Shown here: piece by piece, positions 16,526 through 24,133 of the stretch | Layout: each line of letters starts with the position of its first letter | How positions within the stretch are numbered: position 1 is the first letter of the stretch | DNA from: Chloroflexota bacterium | Lineage (GTDB): Bacteria > Chloroflexota > Anaerolineae > Aggregatilineales > Phototrophicaceae | DNA: 38,635 nucleotides | Direction of reading: 5' to 3' | Assembly: GCA_026707225.1 (NCBI GenBank) | Contig: JAPOXG010000128.1 | Location: 1-38,635 of the forward strand | Notes under the pieces: model-generated | Databases searched by the model: none | What the model was told of the DNA's origin: nothing | What the model saw: only the letters and a program-made list of their open reading frames with translations | Program-made: the position numbers and the translations under genes

Positions 16526-18268
16526 TTACATGCCAGCCTTGCGCAGTTCGGAGATGATCTGATGCGTCGAATGCCACCAGGTAGCCGGGTGGTTGAAGTT
16601 GTTGTCAGACGTCGGCCAGCCTTCCCAGTAGGTGCTGTTGAAGGGGATCAGCTTGGTCGCCTGGTTCAAGGGGAGGATCGGCAGGTCTTCATAGAAGTAC
16701 TGGTACGCTTCCAGTACCAAGGGAATGACCTCCGGATCACCCAGGGGAAGCGAACCGATCTGCGCAACAACATCGCTGTATGCCTCGTTGTTCATGCCGG
16801 ACCAACGGGCATGGTTATTGCCCGAAGAACGCTCGCCAATCGGAACATAGTGACGAGACGTGTAGCGATCCAGCGAAGCCCAGGGTTCGTTAACCGAGCC
16901 GCAGGCATCCCAGTCAGTGGTGGCTTCGTAATTGCCGAAGCGCTTGTTGTCGTCCCAGGTCGGGCCCGCGATGACGGCGGCGCTGGCGTTGACGCCAAAG
17001 GCGCGCAGCTGCTCAACCAGAACCGAGGTGATACGACGCTTCTCGATGAAGCCTTCGTGAACCTGGATCGCCAGGTTCAAGACGTGGCCGTCAGCATCCT
17101 GCCACAGACCATCGCCACCGCGGACGTAGCCATTGGCGGTCAGCAATTCCTCAGCCGCCATGTGGTTTGATGTCGAGCTGAGACCCATGCCGGCGTCTTC
17201 AATCGCGTCGATGAAGGGGAACATCGCGCCATACTCAACGAACATCGTGCGCGAAGGAATGGTGACGCCCTCGTAAGCGACCTCAATGATGTTGTCGCGG
17301 TCGACGATGTGGTTGATCGCCCAGCGCATGTCCGGGTTGTCCCAAGGCTCTACATCGGTCTGGAAGGTCAACTGCCGCGGGCAGGGATCCAGCCATACGA
17401 AAGGCATGCCATCGACCCAGGCGAAGATATTGTCGTTCTGCGCCTGCATCGCCTCGAAGGCGCCCAGGGTCACGTCCATGATGCTGTCAACTTCGTTGTT
17501 GACGGCCAAGGTGGTGCGGATCTGGTCGTTGCCGGTGATGATCCAGATCAGACGCAGCGGCTCAGGCATGCTCAGAGCGCCGGTCTTAGCGCCCCACCAA
17601 TCGTCGTTGCGGTCGTAGATCCAGTTGGTCTCGTCGGCGTGCGTCAGCGTATACGGACCGGAGCCAACCGGCGGGAAGTTCTTGAAGGTGAAGGGATCTT
17701 GATCCGCCCAAACGTGCTCTGGCAGGATCAGAATGTTGCCGCCAATCTTGACCGTCAAGAAATCCAACTGGAAGCGCGGGTTGGGCGCCTTCAAGTTGAA
17801 TTGAATCGTCGTGGCATCAACAGCTTCCACGCTGTCAACCCAGGTCTGGACGTTGCCGGCGCGCCAGAGGCCCGCGTTTTCCGGGTTCCCCAGCATCTCA
17901 AAGGTGAAGACGACATCGTCAGAATCCAGGGCTTCGCCATCGGACCATTCCGCGCCTTCGCGCAGGTTTAGCGTCCAAACATCAAGCGAATCATTGCTGG
18001 AAGCGCTCTCGCCCAACCAGGGGATGATCTCGCCGGTCTCGTAGTTCAGAATGAACAAAGGCTGGAAGACGGCTTGCCCCAAGCCGCCGTTGCTGAGATT
18101 GTTCGGCACGTAGGGGTTGTAGTTGTCAAAGCCGGGCTGGGGACCAACTCGACCGTCACGGTCGAAGATCGCGGTGTCTTCGCGCGCGACATCCTGCGCC
18201 ATAGCCGTGAAGCTAAAGGACGCCACGACAACGGCGAGAAGAACGAAAAGTACGGTTCTTGCATTCAT
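16526..18268 (-). CDS. ABC transporter substrate-binding protein, family 5 (oligopeptide type)
   Basis: This 580-aa exported binding protein of the SBP_bac_5 type serves the DppBCDF-like importer. Residues 1-24 form a signal peptide ending AMA before QD; there is no lipobox Cys, which is unusual for a single-membrane lineage. Family features are the N-terminal domain (YNPYVPNNLSNGG, then VFQPLF), LREGAEWSDGEALDSDDVVFTFE and GSGPYTL. Family 5 proteins bind peptides but also di- and oligosaccharides and amino-sugar compounds. The adjacent kinase/NanE genes suggest an amino sugar or glycopeptide. ATG 18268 has GGAG 9 nt upstream inside a palindrome. The first 31 codons are duplicated at 18951-19043. 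Confidence 0.92.
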   Translation of the reverse strand: MNARTVLFVLLAVVVASFSFTAMAQDVAREDTAIFDRDGRVGPQPGFDNYNPYVPNNLSNGGLGQAVFQPLFILNYETGEIIPWLGESASSNDSLDVWTLNLREGAEWSDGEALDSDDVVFTFEMLGNPENAGLWRAGNVQTWVDSVEAVDATTIQFNLKAPNPRFQLDFLTVKIGGNILILPEHVWADQDPFTFKNFPPVGSGPYTLTHADETNWIYDRNDDWWGAKTGALSMPEPLRLIWIITGNDQIRTTLAVNNEVDSIMDVTLGAFEAMQAQNDNIFAWVDGMPFVWLDPCPRQLTFQTDVEPWDNPDMRWAINHIVDRDNIIEVAYEGVTIPSRTMFVEYGAMFPFIDAIEDAGMGLSSTSNHMAAEELLTANGYVRGGDGLWQDADGHVLNLAIQVHEGFIEKRRITSVLVEQLRAFGVNASAAVIAGPTWDDNKRFGNYEATTDWDACGSVNEPWASLDRYTSRHYVPIGERSSGNNHARWSGMNNEAYSDVVAQIGSLPLGDPEVIPLVLEAYQYFYEDLPILPLNQATKLIPFNSTYWEGWPTSDNNFNHPATWWHSTHQIISELRKAGM

Positions 18269-18433
18269 GCGTTGTACTCCTACAACTATTGAATAGGGTT
18301 TGCGTTCACCAACTCCGGTATTGGTTTGTCATCCAGTCATACTCAATTACCGAATGACGGGCGCGTTGGCGGCGCCCAGGCTTTCTAAGGCTGCTGTCGC
18401 TTCATGCCTTCCGATAGCGCCTCCTTTCCCTAG
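18176..18433. repeat. 258-bp direct repeat, copy A
   Basis: This copy matches 18951-19208 at 251 of 258 positions with no gap (offset 775 bp). It runs from inside codon 31 of the binding-protein gene through its leader to the TAG stop of the 168-aa ORF. The right edge is exactly at that stop codon plus one base. Confidence 0.95.
18271..18286 (-). promoter_or_regulatory. palindrome enclosing the Shine-Dalgarno of the binding-protein gene (candidate operator)
   Basis: The perfect inverted repeat GTTGTA-CTCC-TACAAC ends 2 nt before the ATG. On the mRNA strand its loop is GGAG, the Shine-Dalgarno. It shares the half-site TTGTAC with the palindrome at the regulator gene. It could be an operator of that regulator, an RNA hairpin that presents the ribosome site in its loop, or both. 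Copy B of the repeat (19046-19061) keeps the stems but has TGAG in the loop. Confidence 0.5.
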
Positions 18434-18936
18434 CCAAACGGGTCGTTGTAATCACTCATAATGCTATAAGTTCCACAAATTGGGTACATCTTCGAGCCTA
18501 TGTACGTCAGAACGGCAAATGTGTTCGTGAGGTTAGGCTGTGGTCGGCCCTCCGGCAACTCAGGGCGGCGCACTCCTCCCCAGAGAAAGCGACACCGCTC
18601 AAAGGCTTCAATCAAGAACGGCAGCGTATTGGCAATGCATGGCAGGTCTATCTTGGCGGCGACGGCATCTATACTCACCGGTCCTGCATGGTCTTGCCGT
18701 TCCACCACACGCATGGCGCAGTCCACGCTCCCGAAATAATTGGTGAAACGCGCGCGATTATCCAGCTCGGACTCCTCCGTTTGCAGCAAGCGGTAATAGC
18801 GCTTGGCGAAGGGGATTAATATGTCGAACGCTTCATCGGCGCGCGGCATGCCCCGCATATCGTCAAGGCATACGGGAATATCGGGTTCTCTGCTGCCATC
18901 CATCTCGCAAGCTATACAGTCAGTCATTGTCGGCAT
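18430..18936 (-). CDS. hypothetical protein between the two leader repeats
   Basis: This 168-aa ORF has a balanced protein-like composition, but I do not recognise its family. It starts with a Cys pair (DCIAC), has a mainly helical middle with an acidic/aromatic stretch (FAKRYYRLLQTEESELDNRARF), and several further Cys (near 71, 101, 114 and 152). No signal peptide or membrane helix is seen. The ATG at 18936 has only a weak ribosome site. A second in-frame ATG at 18927 overlaps by 4 bp (ATGA) the stop of the truncated signal-peptide ORF upstream, which would allow coupled translation. The gene is bracketed by the 258-bp repeats, so it may have arrived with the duplication. Confidence 0.55.
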   Translation of the reverse strand: MPTMTDCIACEMDGSREPDIPVCLDDMRGMPRADEAFDILIPFAKRYYRLLQTEESELDNRARFTNYFGSVDCAMRVVERQDHAGPVSIDAVAAKIDLPCIANTLPFLIEAFERCRFLWGGVRRPELPEGRPQPNLTNTFAVLTYIGSKMYPICGTYSIMSDYNDPFG

Positions 18937-19043
18937 CTCAGAATAGAGCGGTCTTCGCGCGCGACATCTTGCGCCATAGCCGTGAAGCTAAAGGACGCCA
19001 CGACGACGGCGAGAAGGACGAAAAGTACGATTCTTGCATTCAT
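18924..19043 (-). pseudogene. truncated copy of the binding-protein gene (signal peptide only)
   Basis: Codons 1-31 repeat the binding-protein gene (start, signal peptide, AQDVARED). The sequence then diverges and meets TGA after 39 codons. Against the intact gene there are four base changes in the coding part; three are silent and one gives Thr5 to Ile. The Shine-Dalgarno is changed from AGGAG to ATGAG. A short exported peptide could still be made, but a remnant is more likely. Confidence 0.75.
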
Positions 19044-19208
19044 GCGTTGTACTCATACAACTATTGAATAGGGTTTGCGTTCACCAACTCCGGTATTGGT
19101 TTGTCATCCAGTCATACTCAATTACCGAATGACGGGCGCGTTGGCGGCGCCCAGGCTTTCTAAGGCTGCTGTCGCTTAATGCCTTCCGATAGCGCCTCCT
19201 CTCCCTAG
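18951..19208. repeat. 258-bp direct repeat, copy B
   Basis: This copy runs from the diverged end of the truncated signal-peptide ORF to the TAG stop of the regulator gene, matching copy A at 97 percent. Its right edge again coincides with a stop codon, here that of the regulator. It contains a copy of the TTGTAC palindrome at 19046-19061. Confidence 0.95.
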
Positions 19209-20389
19209 GTCTCTACTACCGTATCGACGCCAACATACGGCGCCGCTGTCGATGATCGGATACGCAGTTGGGTCGGCACAGAATAGCTGCGCGGATCCAT
19301 ATCGCCGCCGCCCAGCCGACCCAACAGCATCTGCGAAGCCACTTTGCCCAATTCGTAGGCGTCTTGCGAAACGGTTGTCAGCGGCACGCCGATATGAGAT
19401 GCCATGCTGATGTCGTCAAAGCCGACAACCGAAACATCGTCCGGCACTGCGTAACCCATGTTTCTCAAAGCGCTTATCGCGATGATGGCGAGGATGTCGT
19501 TGATGCAGACAAGCGCAGTCGGCATGGGACCCGCAGTATCGGTGAAACGTTCAACCTGCCGAATGACGTGGCGGCTCTGTGAACCCACCAGGCTGTAGAT
19601 ATCAGTCTCATGAAATTCGTGACGCTCAGGCGGGCTGATTCGCCATGGCTCAAAGGCACAGATGCCACGCTCATGGAGCGCGGCCATATAACCGCGCAGC
19701 CGTTCGTTGACCGGATGCAAATCCTCAATACTCGGCATGAGCGGCACAATGCGCCGATGCCCCAACTCGATCAGATGACAAACGAGTTCATAGCCGCCGC
19801 CTACGTTGTCGCTTGAAACATAGTCCGCACGGATCCCCTCGATTGGACGGTCGATGAAGACGATGGGAATCGCCCGGCGTTCGTACTCGCCAAGTATCGC
19901 CATCGTTTCTTCCGTCGGCTCGGCATTCGCCCAAAGCATCAGCCCGCCTACTTCATCATCCAGCAACTGTTGCAGGATCCGCGCTTCGTCATGCCGATCG
20001 CTGGAATTGCTAAATATCACCTGGCAACCGGCCGAACGCAGCTCGGTCTGGGCGCTGCTGAGAATGTTGGTGTGGATTTCGTTGTGGAAGCTGCAAGTGA
20101 GATAACCAATCGTGCGATTGGCGGCTCGGTCCTGGGGCTGATACACGACGAAGGTGCCGCGGCCGGCGCTGCGCTTGATCAAGCCTTCAACTTCAAGCCG
20201 CTGCGTGGCGACGCGCACGGTCGTCCGGCTGATATCGAGATGGCGCGCTAGCTGCATTTCGGTGGGGATGCGCTCGCCAAATTCCCATCGACCCGAGACG
20301 ATTAGCCGGCGCAACTGATTATGCAATTGCACATGCAGCGAAATGTAGCTGTTATGGTCGAGGCGAATCTTATCGAGTTTTTCCGGCAT
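19205..20389 (-). CDS. transcriptional regulator, GntR winged helix plus LacI-type sugar-binding domain (AraR-like)
   Basis: Residues 14-85 are a GntR winged helix-turn-helix (IPTEMQLARHLDISRTTVRVA, then a wing near GRGTFVV). Residues 92-385 are a periplasmic-binding-protein-like effector domain of the LacI type (IGYLT at the start, VCINDILAIIA and DDVSVVGFDDI near the C-terminal part). This architecture matches AraR-like repressors that sense sugars. ATG 20389 gives 394 aa. Starts at 20431 or 20470 would place the protein start inside the palindromic operator, so I prefer 20389, although its ribosome site is weak. The gene lies directly upstream of the transporter block on the same strand and probably controls it and itself. 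Confidence 0.87.
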   Translation of the reverse strand: MPEKLDKIRLDHNSYISLHVQLHNQLRRLIVSGRWEFGERIPTEMQLARHLDISRTTVRVATQRLEVEGLIKRSAGRGTFVVYQPQDRAANRTIGYLTCSFHNEIHTNILSSAQTELRSAGCQVIFSNSSDRHDEARILQQLLDDEVGGLMLWANAEPTEETMAILGEYERRAIPIVFIDRPIEGIRADYVSSDNVGGGYELVCHLIELGHRRIVPLMPSIEDLHPVNERLRGYMAALHERGICAFEPWRISPPERHEFHETDIYSLVGSQSRHVIRQVERFTDTAGPMPTALVCINDILAIIAISALRNMGYAVPDDVSVVGFDDISMASHIGVPLTTVSQDAYELGKVASQMLLGRLGGGDMDPRSYSVPTQLRIRSSTAAPYVGVDTVVET

Positions 20390-20422
20390 AAACTCTGGCG
20401 CACATGCAAAGAACAATTTTGA

Positions 20423-20446
20423 ATTGTACATAAATGTATGTACAAT
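20423..20446. promoter_or_regulatory. 24-bp palindromic operator upstream of the regulator gene
   Basis: ATTGTACAT and ATGTACAAT form a perfect 9-bp inverted repeat with a 6-nt spacer. It lies 34-57 bp before the regulator ATG and overlaps the transcription start predicted from the adjacent promoter boxes. The TTGTAC/GTACAA half-sites resemble those of AraR-type GntR repressors. Autorepression is the likely role. Confidence 0.7.
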
Positions 20447-20451
20447 GCGTG

Positions 20452-20480
20452 AATATAGCACGGTCTGCAACCCTATGCAA
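20452..20480 (-). promoter_or_regulatory. candidate promoter of the regulator gene
   Basis: On the minus strand TTGCAT (20480-20475) and TATATT (20457-20452, 5/6) are 17 nt apart. The operator palindrome begins a few bases downstream, around the expected +1. The -35 box is weak, as is common for a repressed promoter. The rest of the 20481-20650 gap shows nothing recognisable. Confidence 0.4.
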
Positions 20481-20650
20481 TAGCCGAATTCTCATGTCTT
20501 GTCAGTTTCGTAAACCGACGACGGAATATCGCGCGCCTATTCTAGCGTGCTATGTGATACGATTGCCTACACTTGCCAAATCGATCTGGCCCAAGCCAGT
20601 CATTTTCACCACCCAAATCGAGCGCGAAAGAGAAGGAAAAGTAAAGCGCT

Positions 20651-21166
20651 GTGGAAGCCAATCGCAACCAAACCGGCTGCCTCAAGACAACGTTGATTCT
20701 GGTCGGCGCCGCGATCATATTCATTGCCGCCATTATGCTTATCGGGGACTTAAAATGCGCCTACGATGTCGAAGATTGGTGGATGCCGCTGTATCCCAAC
20801 GGCAAGACGGTGGACGTGCAGTACGATTTGTTTCGCGCGCGCGCCTGGGGCACAACGACCTGGATAATGACCACAACCGATGATGTCGAAACCGTCAAAC
20901 AGTTCTACCGAGATACGCGCTTGGATACGCTCAAGAACAAGACGAAAGGGATTGCCTCTGGCGATTCCCATGTGCAAGCGCTGGATCAGGCTGTCGCAAC
21001 CATGGACAGACACTACAATGCTCTTCAGGAAACCTATGCTGAGGAGCCGACAGAAGAGCTTGCAGCCGAAATGGATAGGGAGAAAGCCCGGCTCGCAACC
21101 CTTATTCAGCGGCTGGAAGCTGGACATGTCAGCCGCATCGTCCTTGTAAGCGTCTGCGGAATATGA
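20651..21166 (+). CDS. hypothetical single-pass membrane protein
   Basis: This 171-aa protein starts at GTG 20651, with AAGGAAAAG about a dozen nt upstream. One hydrophobic helix lies at about 12-31. After it comes a soluble region with WWMPLYPN and VETVKQFYRDT, then a charged, helical, possibly coiled-coil segment at 100-160 rich in Glu, Ala and Arg. I do not recognise a family. The phrase on a displaced residue path (DDVETVKQFY) recalls small anchored lipoprotein-like proteins of unknown role. It lies 21 bp before the isomerase gene and may be co-transcribed with it. Confidence 0.6.
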   Translation: MEANRNQTGCLKTTLILVGAAIIFIAAIMLIGDLKCAYDVEDWWMPLYPNGKTVDVQYDLFRARAWGTTTWIMTTTDDVETVKQFYRDTRLDTLKNKTKGIASGDSHVQALDQAVATMDRHYNALQETYAEEPTEELAAEMDREKARLATLIQRLEAGHVSRIVLVSVCGI

Positions 21167-21187
21167 TTCCCAGGCAAGGCTAGAGCC

Positions 21188-22087
21188 ATGAAAATCGCCG
21201 CTTTTCCCAAATGCTACCTCGAAGACATCGCCGGCCAGCGCACGATGTCCGTCTTCGACTGGATCGACATGGCGCGGACCCTCGACGCCGACGGCTTGGA
21301 AATGTACGAGGGCTTCTTCACCAGCCTTGATGACGACTATCTTTGCCGCTTGCGCGATGCCATTGCCGACGCCGGCTTCGCAATGCCGATGCTCTGCTGC
21401 TCGCCCAACTTCACCCACCCCGACCCAGATGAACGGAAACGCGCGGTTGAGCATGAGGCGGAGATGATCCGCGTGACAAAACTGCTCGGCGGCGCTGGCG
21501 CTGTCTGCCGCGTCCTGAGCGGCCAGCGCTATCCCGATGTGGGGCGCGAGCAAGGCATCGAGTGGGTTGTCGAATGCATCGAGCAGGTGCTGCCGGTCGC
21601 CCGCGAACAAGGCATCATCCTCGGCTTGGAGAACCATTATAAAGACGGCTTCTGGCGCTATCCCGAATTCGCCCAAAAGATGGATATCTTCCTTGAATTG
21701 CTGGCGGCCATTCCCGAGCGTGAACACTTCGGCGTACAATACGACCCCTCCAACGCCATCGTCGCCGGCGACGATCCGCTGGAATTGCTGCGCGCGGTGG
21801 CGCCGCGCGTCGTCAGCATGCACGCCAGCGACCGCTACCTGGCCGCCGGCGTCACAATGGACGAACTGCGCCAAAGCGATGGCGCCGTTGGCTATGCCGA
21901 CGCGCTGCAGCACGGTGTGACCGGCCGGGGCTTGAATGACTATGATTCGATATTCCAAATCCTGAGCGAGGCGGGTTATGACAGCTGGGTCAGTATCGAA
22001 GATGGCATGAATGGCATGGAGGAAATGGGTGAATCGCTCGAATTCCTGCACCGGATGCGCAGGAAATACTTCGAACCGCCAGCTTGA
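21188..22087 (+). CDS. sugar phosphate isomerase/epimerase family (xylose-isomerase-like TIM barrel)
   Basis: This 299-aa TIM barrel belongs to the AP_endonuc_2 family, which includes sugar isomerases, epimerases and IolE-type dehydratases. Candidate metal ligands are E148 in GLENH, D186 in QYDPSN, H212 in SMHASD and E271 in SIEDG. It is the first enzyme of a plus-strand group with a zinc dehydrogenase and a decarboxylase, which together could take a sugar acid or ketose through isomerisation, oxidation and C-C cleavage. The exact reaction is not evident. A palindromic repeat follows directly. Confidence 0.87.
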   Translation: MKIAAFPKCYLEDIAGQRTMSVFDWIDMARTLDADGLEMYEGFFTSLDDDYLCRLRDAIADAGFAMPMLCCSPNFTHPDPDERKRAVEHEAEMIRVTKLLGGAGAVCRVLSGQRYPDVGREQGIEWVVECIEQVLPVAREQGIILGLENHYKDGFWRYPEFAQKMDIFLELLAAIPEREHFGVQYDPSNAIVAGDDPLELLRAVAPRVVSMHASDRYLAAGVTMDELRQSDGAVGYADALQHGVTGRGLNDYDSIFQILSEAGYDSWVSIEDGMNGMEEMGESLEFLHRMRRKYFEPPA

Positions 22088-22092
22088 TGATC

Positions 22093-22217
22093 GTAGGGGC
22101 GACACTTGTGTCGCCCGTGAACAGTCGTAATATCGTGTACGGACGACCGAAGGTTAGTGTCGGCGGTCAGTGTCGAAGGGCTATGTCTACCCTACGCTAC
22201 CCAGTGGGTCGCCCGCG
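22093..22217. repeat. palindromic intergenic elements, one intact and one decayed
   Basis: The intact copy (22093-22117) has stem GGCGACAC-TT-GTGTCGCC. A decayed copy near 22197-22217 keeps ACCC-AGT-GGGT and TCGCCCGCG. The segment between them has loose traces of the long-form block (GGTCAGTGTCG). Confidence 0.65.
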
Positions 22218-22232
22218 AAAAGGCAAGGAACA

Positions 22233-23282
22233 ATGTCTATGGACGCTCTCATCAAATACGGACGCGAAGACAAGAATGTCGAACTGCGCGATATCCCCCA
22301 GCCGCCCGACCCAGCCCCAGGCGATGTCGTCGTGGAAGTCCGCGCAGCCGGCGTTTGCGGCAGCGACATCCACATGTGGCGGGATCATCAAAGCTGGGCG
22401 ATCACGCTGCCGCTGGTCTTGGGTCATGAATTCTGTGGAATTGTCGCCGCCGTCGGCGCAGGCGTCGACAATTTCAATGTCGGCGATCGCGTGGCGGTGG
22501 AGACGGCGGCACAAGTCTGCGAAAGCTGCGCCTATTGCCATTCCGGCGATTACAATCAGTGCCCGCATCGGCTCGGTTATGGCGCGCTCATTGACGGCGC
22601 CTTCACCCAATATGTGACCGCGCGGGGGGCGATTCTGCATCACATCCCGGAAAATGTGTCCTTCGAGCAGGCTTCGCTGACCGAGCCGATCTGCGTCGCC
22701 TACAACGCCCTGGTGGAGAAGACGCCGGTCGTCCGCCCCGGCGATACCGTCATCATCCAAGGTCCCGGTCCCATCGGCATGATGGCGCTCTTCATAGCCA
22801 AGCTGCGCGGCGCCGGCGAGATCATCATGCTCGGCACCCATGTCGACCAGCGGCGTCTGTCTGTAGCCGCCGCAATCGGCGCGACCCAAACGCTCAACAT
22901 CGACGAAGACGACCCGCTCGAGTTGCTGCGCTCGCTGGGCGATGGCTACGGCGCGGACCTGATCGTCGATTGCAGCGGCGCCAGCATCGCCTTGAAATCC
23001 GCCATGGAAATGGTCCGCCCCAACGGCATCATCACCAAAATCGGCTGGGGTCCCCAGCCAATGGACTTCAACCTGGATCCGCTGGTGCAGAAAGCCGTCA
23101 CGCTGCAAGGCTGCTTCAGCCATCTCTACTCGACTTGGGAGCGGGCGCTGGCGCTGCTCTCTAGCGGCCAGATCGACCTCACGCCCATCATCGGCGGCGT
23201 CTACGGTCTCGGCGAATGGGAAGAAGCCTTCGAAGAAATGGAAGCCGGGGTCAATGTCAAGTCGGTGCTTGTGCCGGCATAG
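22233..23282 (+). CDS. zinc-dependent alcohol dehydrogenase (sorbitol/threonine dehydrogenase-like)
   Basis: This 349-aa medium-chain dehydrogenase has catalytic zinc ligands C42 and H65-E66 (GHEFCG), the four-Cys structural zinc site C96, C99, C102 and C110, and the NAD-binding GPGPIG at 177-182. Such enzymes oxidise polyols or sugar acids. ATG 22233 is used; ATG 22239, two codons on, has a better distance from AAGGAA and is equally likely. Frames open further upstream run through repeat DNA and are not supported. The gene lies between the isomerase and decarboxylase genes. Confidence 0.9.
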   Translation: MSMDALIKYGREDKNVELRDIPQPPDPAPGDVVVEVRAAGVCGSDIHMWRDHQSWAITLPLVLGHEFCGIVAAVGAGVDNFNVGDRVAVETAAQVCESCAYCHSGDYNQCPHRLGYGALIDGAFTQYVTARGAILHHIPENVSFEQASLTEPICVAYNALVEKTPVVRPGDTVIIQGPGPIGMMALFIAKLRGAGEIIMLGTHVDQRRLSVAAAIGATQTLNIDEDDPLELLRSLGDGYGADLIVDCSGASIALKSAMEMVRPNGIITKIGWGPQPMDFNLDPLVQKAVTLQGCFSHLYSTWERALALLSSGQIDLTPIIGGVYGLGEWEEAFEEMEAGVNVKSVLVPA

Positions 23283-23291
23283 GTCACAAAA

Positions 23292-23360
23292 TGTAGGGGC
23301 AACCCTGCGAGTCGTCCGCCAAGACTCAGAAATGTAGGGGTGCCCCTTGGGTCGCCCGCA
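23292..23360. repeat. two degenerate palindromic elements
   Basis: ATGTAGGGGC begins at 23291 and again at 23331. The arms have drifted (GTCGTCCGCC and GGGTCGCCCGC) and no longer pair perfectly. The second reaches into the leader of the decarboxylase gene; a TTG inside it (23347) is a possible but unlikely start codon. Confidence 0.6.
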
Positions 23361-23385
23361 AACGCAAATTACGGAGGGCCGAACA

Positions 23386-24054
23386 ATAGACGCCAAAATC
23401 CAAATCTCAATTGATGTCATCGACCTCGACGAAGCGCTCGATCTCGCGCGCGCCTCGGCGCATGCCGGCGTCGACTGGCTCGAAGTTGGCACGCCGCTGC
23501 TGCTCGCCGAAGGGCTGCACGCCGTGCGCGCCTTCCGCAGCGCCTTCCCCGACACGCCCATCGTCGTCGACCTCAAGACGATGGACGGCGCCGGGCTGGA
23601 AGCGGAGATGATGTTCAAAGCCGGTGGCGATATGGTCGTCGTCATGGGCCAGGCGCATGACGCCAGCATCATCGAGCAGGTCAAAATGGCGAAACGCTAT
23701 GGCAAGCAAGTCATGTGCGATGTCATGCTCTGCCCCGATAAACCGGGCCGCGCGCGCCAAGCGCAAGACATGGGCGTCGATTTCATCATCGTGCACACCG
23801 GCTTCGATGAGCGCAATATGATCCCGGGCCTCAGCCCGCTTGATGATCTCGAAGATGTGCTGGCGGCCGTCGATATCCCGGTGCAAGCTGTCGGCGGCTT
23901 GAGCGTGCCCCAAGCGATTGAGACGCTGGCCCTTGGCGCCGAGATCGTCGTCTTCGGCGCGCCCCTGGTCATCAGCGGAAAAGAGTTCAAAGCGGCCGAT
24001 CCCAATTTCGACCGGCAGCTGCGCGAGATCGTCCAGCAAGTGCGCGACGCCTGA
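23386..24054 (+). CDS. HUMPS-family decarboxylase/aldolase (3-hexulose-6-phosphate synthase-like), probable ATA start
   Basis: This TIM-barrel protein belongs to the orotidine-phosphate-decarboxylase suprafamily, closest in pattern to 3-hexulose-6-phosphate synthase and 3-keto-L-gulonate-6-phosphate decarboxylase. The catalytic DxKxxD is D62-K64-D67 in VVDLKTMDGAG, with D10 and E33 also conserved. About 222 aa gives normal family length. GGAGGG at 23373-23378 lies 7 nt before ATA 23386, and the protein from that codon starts exactly where relatives start (MDAKIQISIDV if ATA is read as Met). An in-frame TTG at 23347 sits inside a repeat with no ribosome site. No 6-phospho-3-hexuloisomerase is nearby, so a sugar-acid decarboxylase role is plausible. 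Confidence 0.85.
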   Translation: MDAKIQISIDVIDLDEALDLARASAHAGVDWLEVGTPLLLAEGLHAVRAFRSAFPDTPIVVDLKTMDGAGLEAEMMFKAGGDMVVVMGQAHDASIIEQVKMAKRYGKQVMCDVMLCPDKPGRARQAQDMGVDFIIVHTGFDERNMIPGLSPLDDLEDVLAAVDIPVQAVGGLSVPQAIETLALGAEIVVFGAPLVISGKEFKAADPNFDRQLREIVQQVRDA

Positions 24055-24133
24055 TTATGATAGTGCATTTTCTCTCCCATTGACTTGAGAACAGTCCAAG
24101 AATTCTTACGGGCCTACCAGAATCCTGAGATTT

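Noticed and set aside
20750..22105. Minus-strand open frame of about 450 codons
   Set aside because: It lies antisense to the membrane-protein and isomerase genes, which have clear family motifs; the reverse frame is His/Ala/Arg-rich with no recognisable domain.
22197..23684. Minus-strand open frame of about 495 codons
   Set aside because: It is antisense to the zinc dehydrogenase and part of the decarboxylase; no domain and shadow-type composition.
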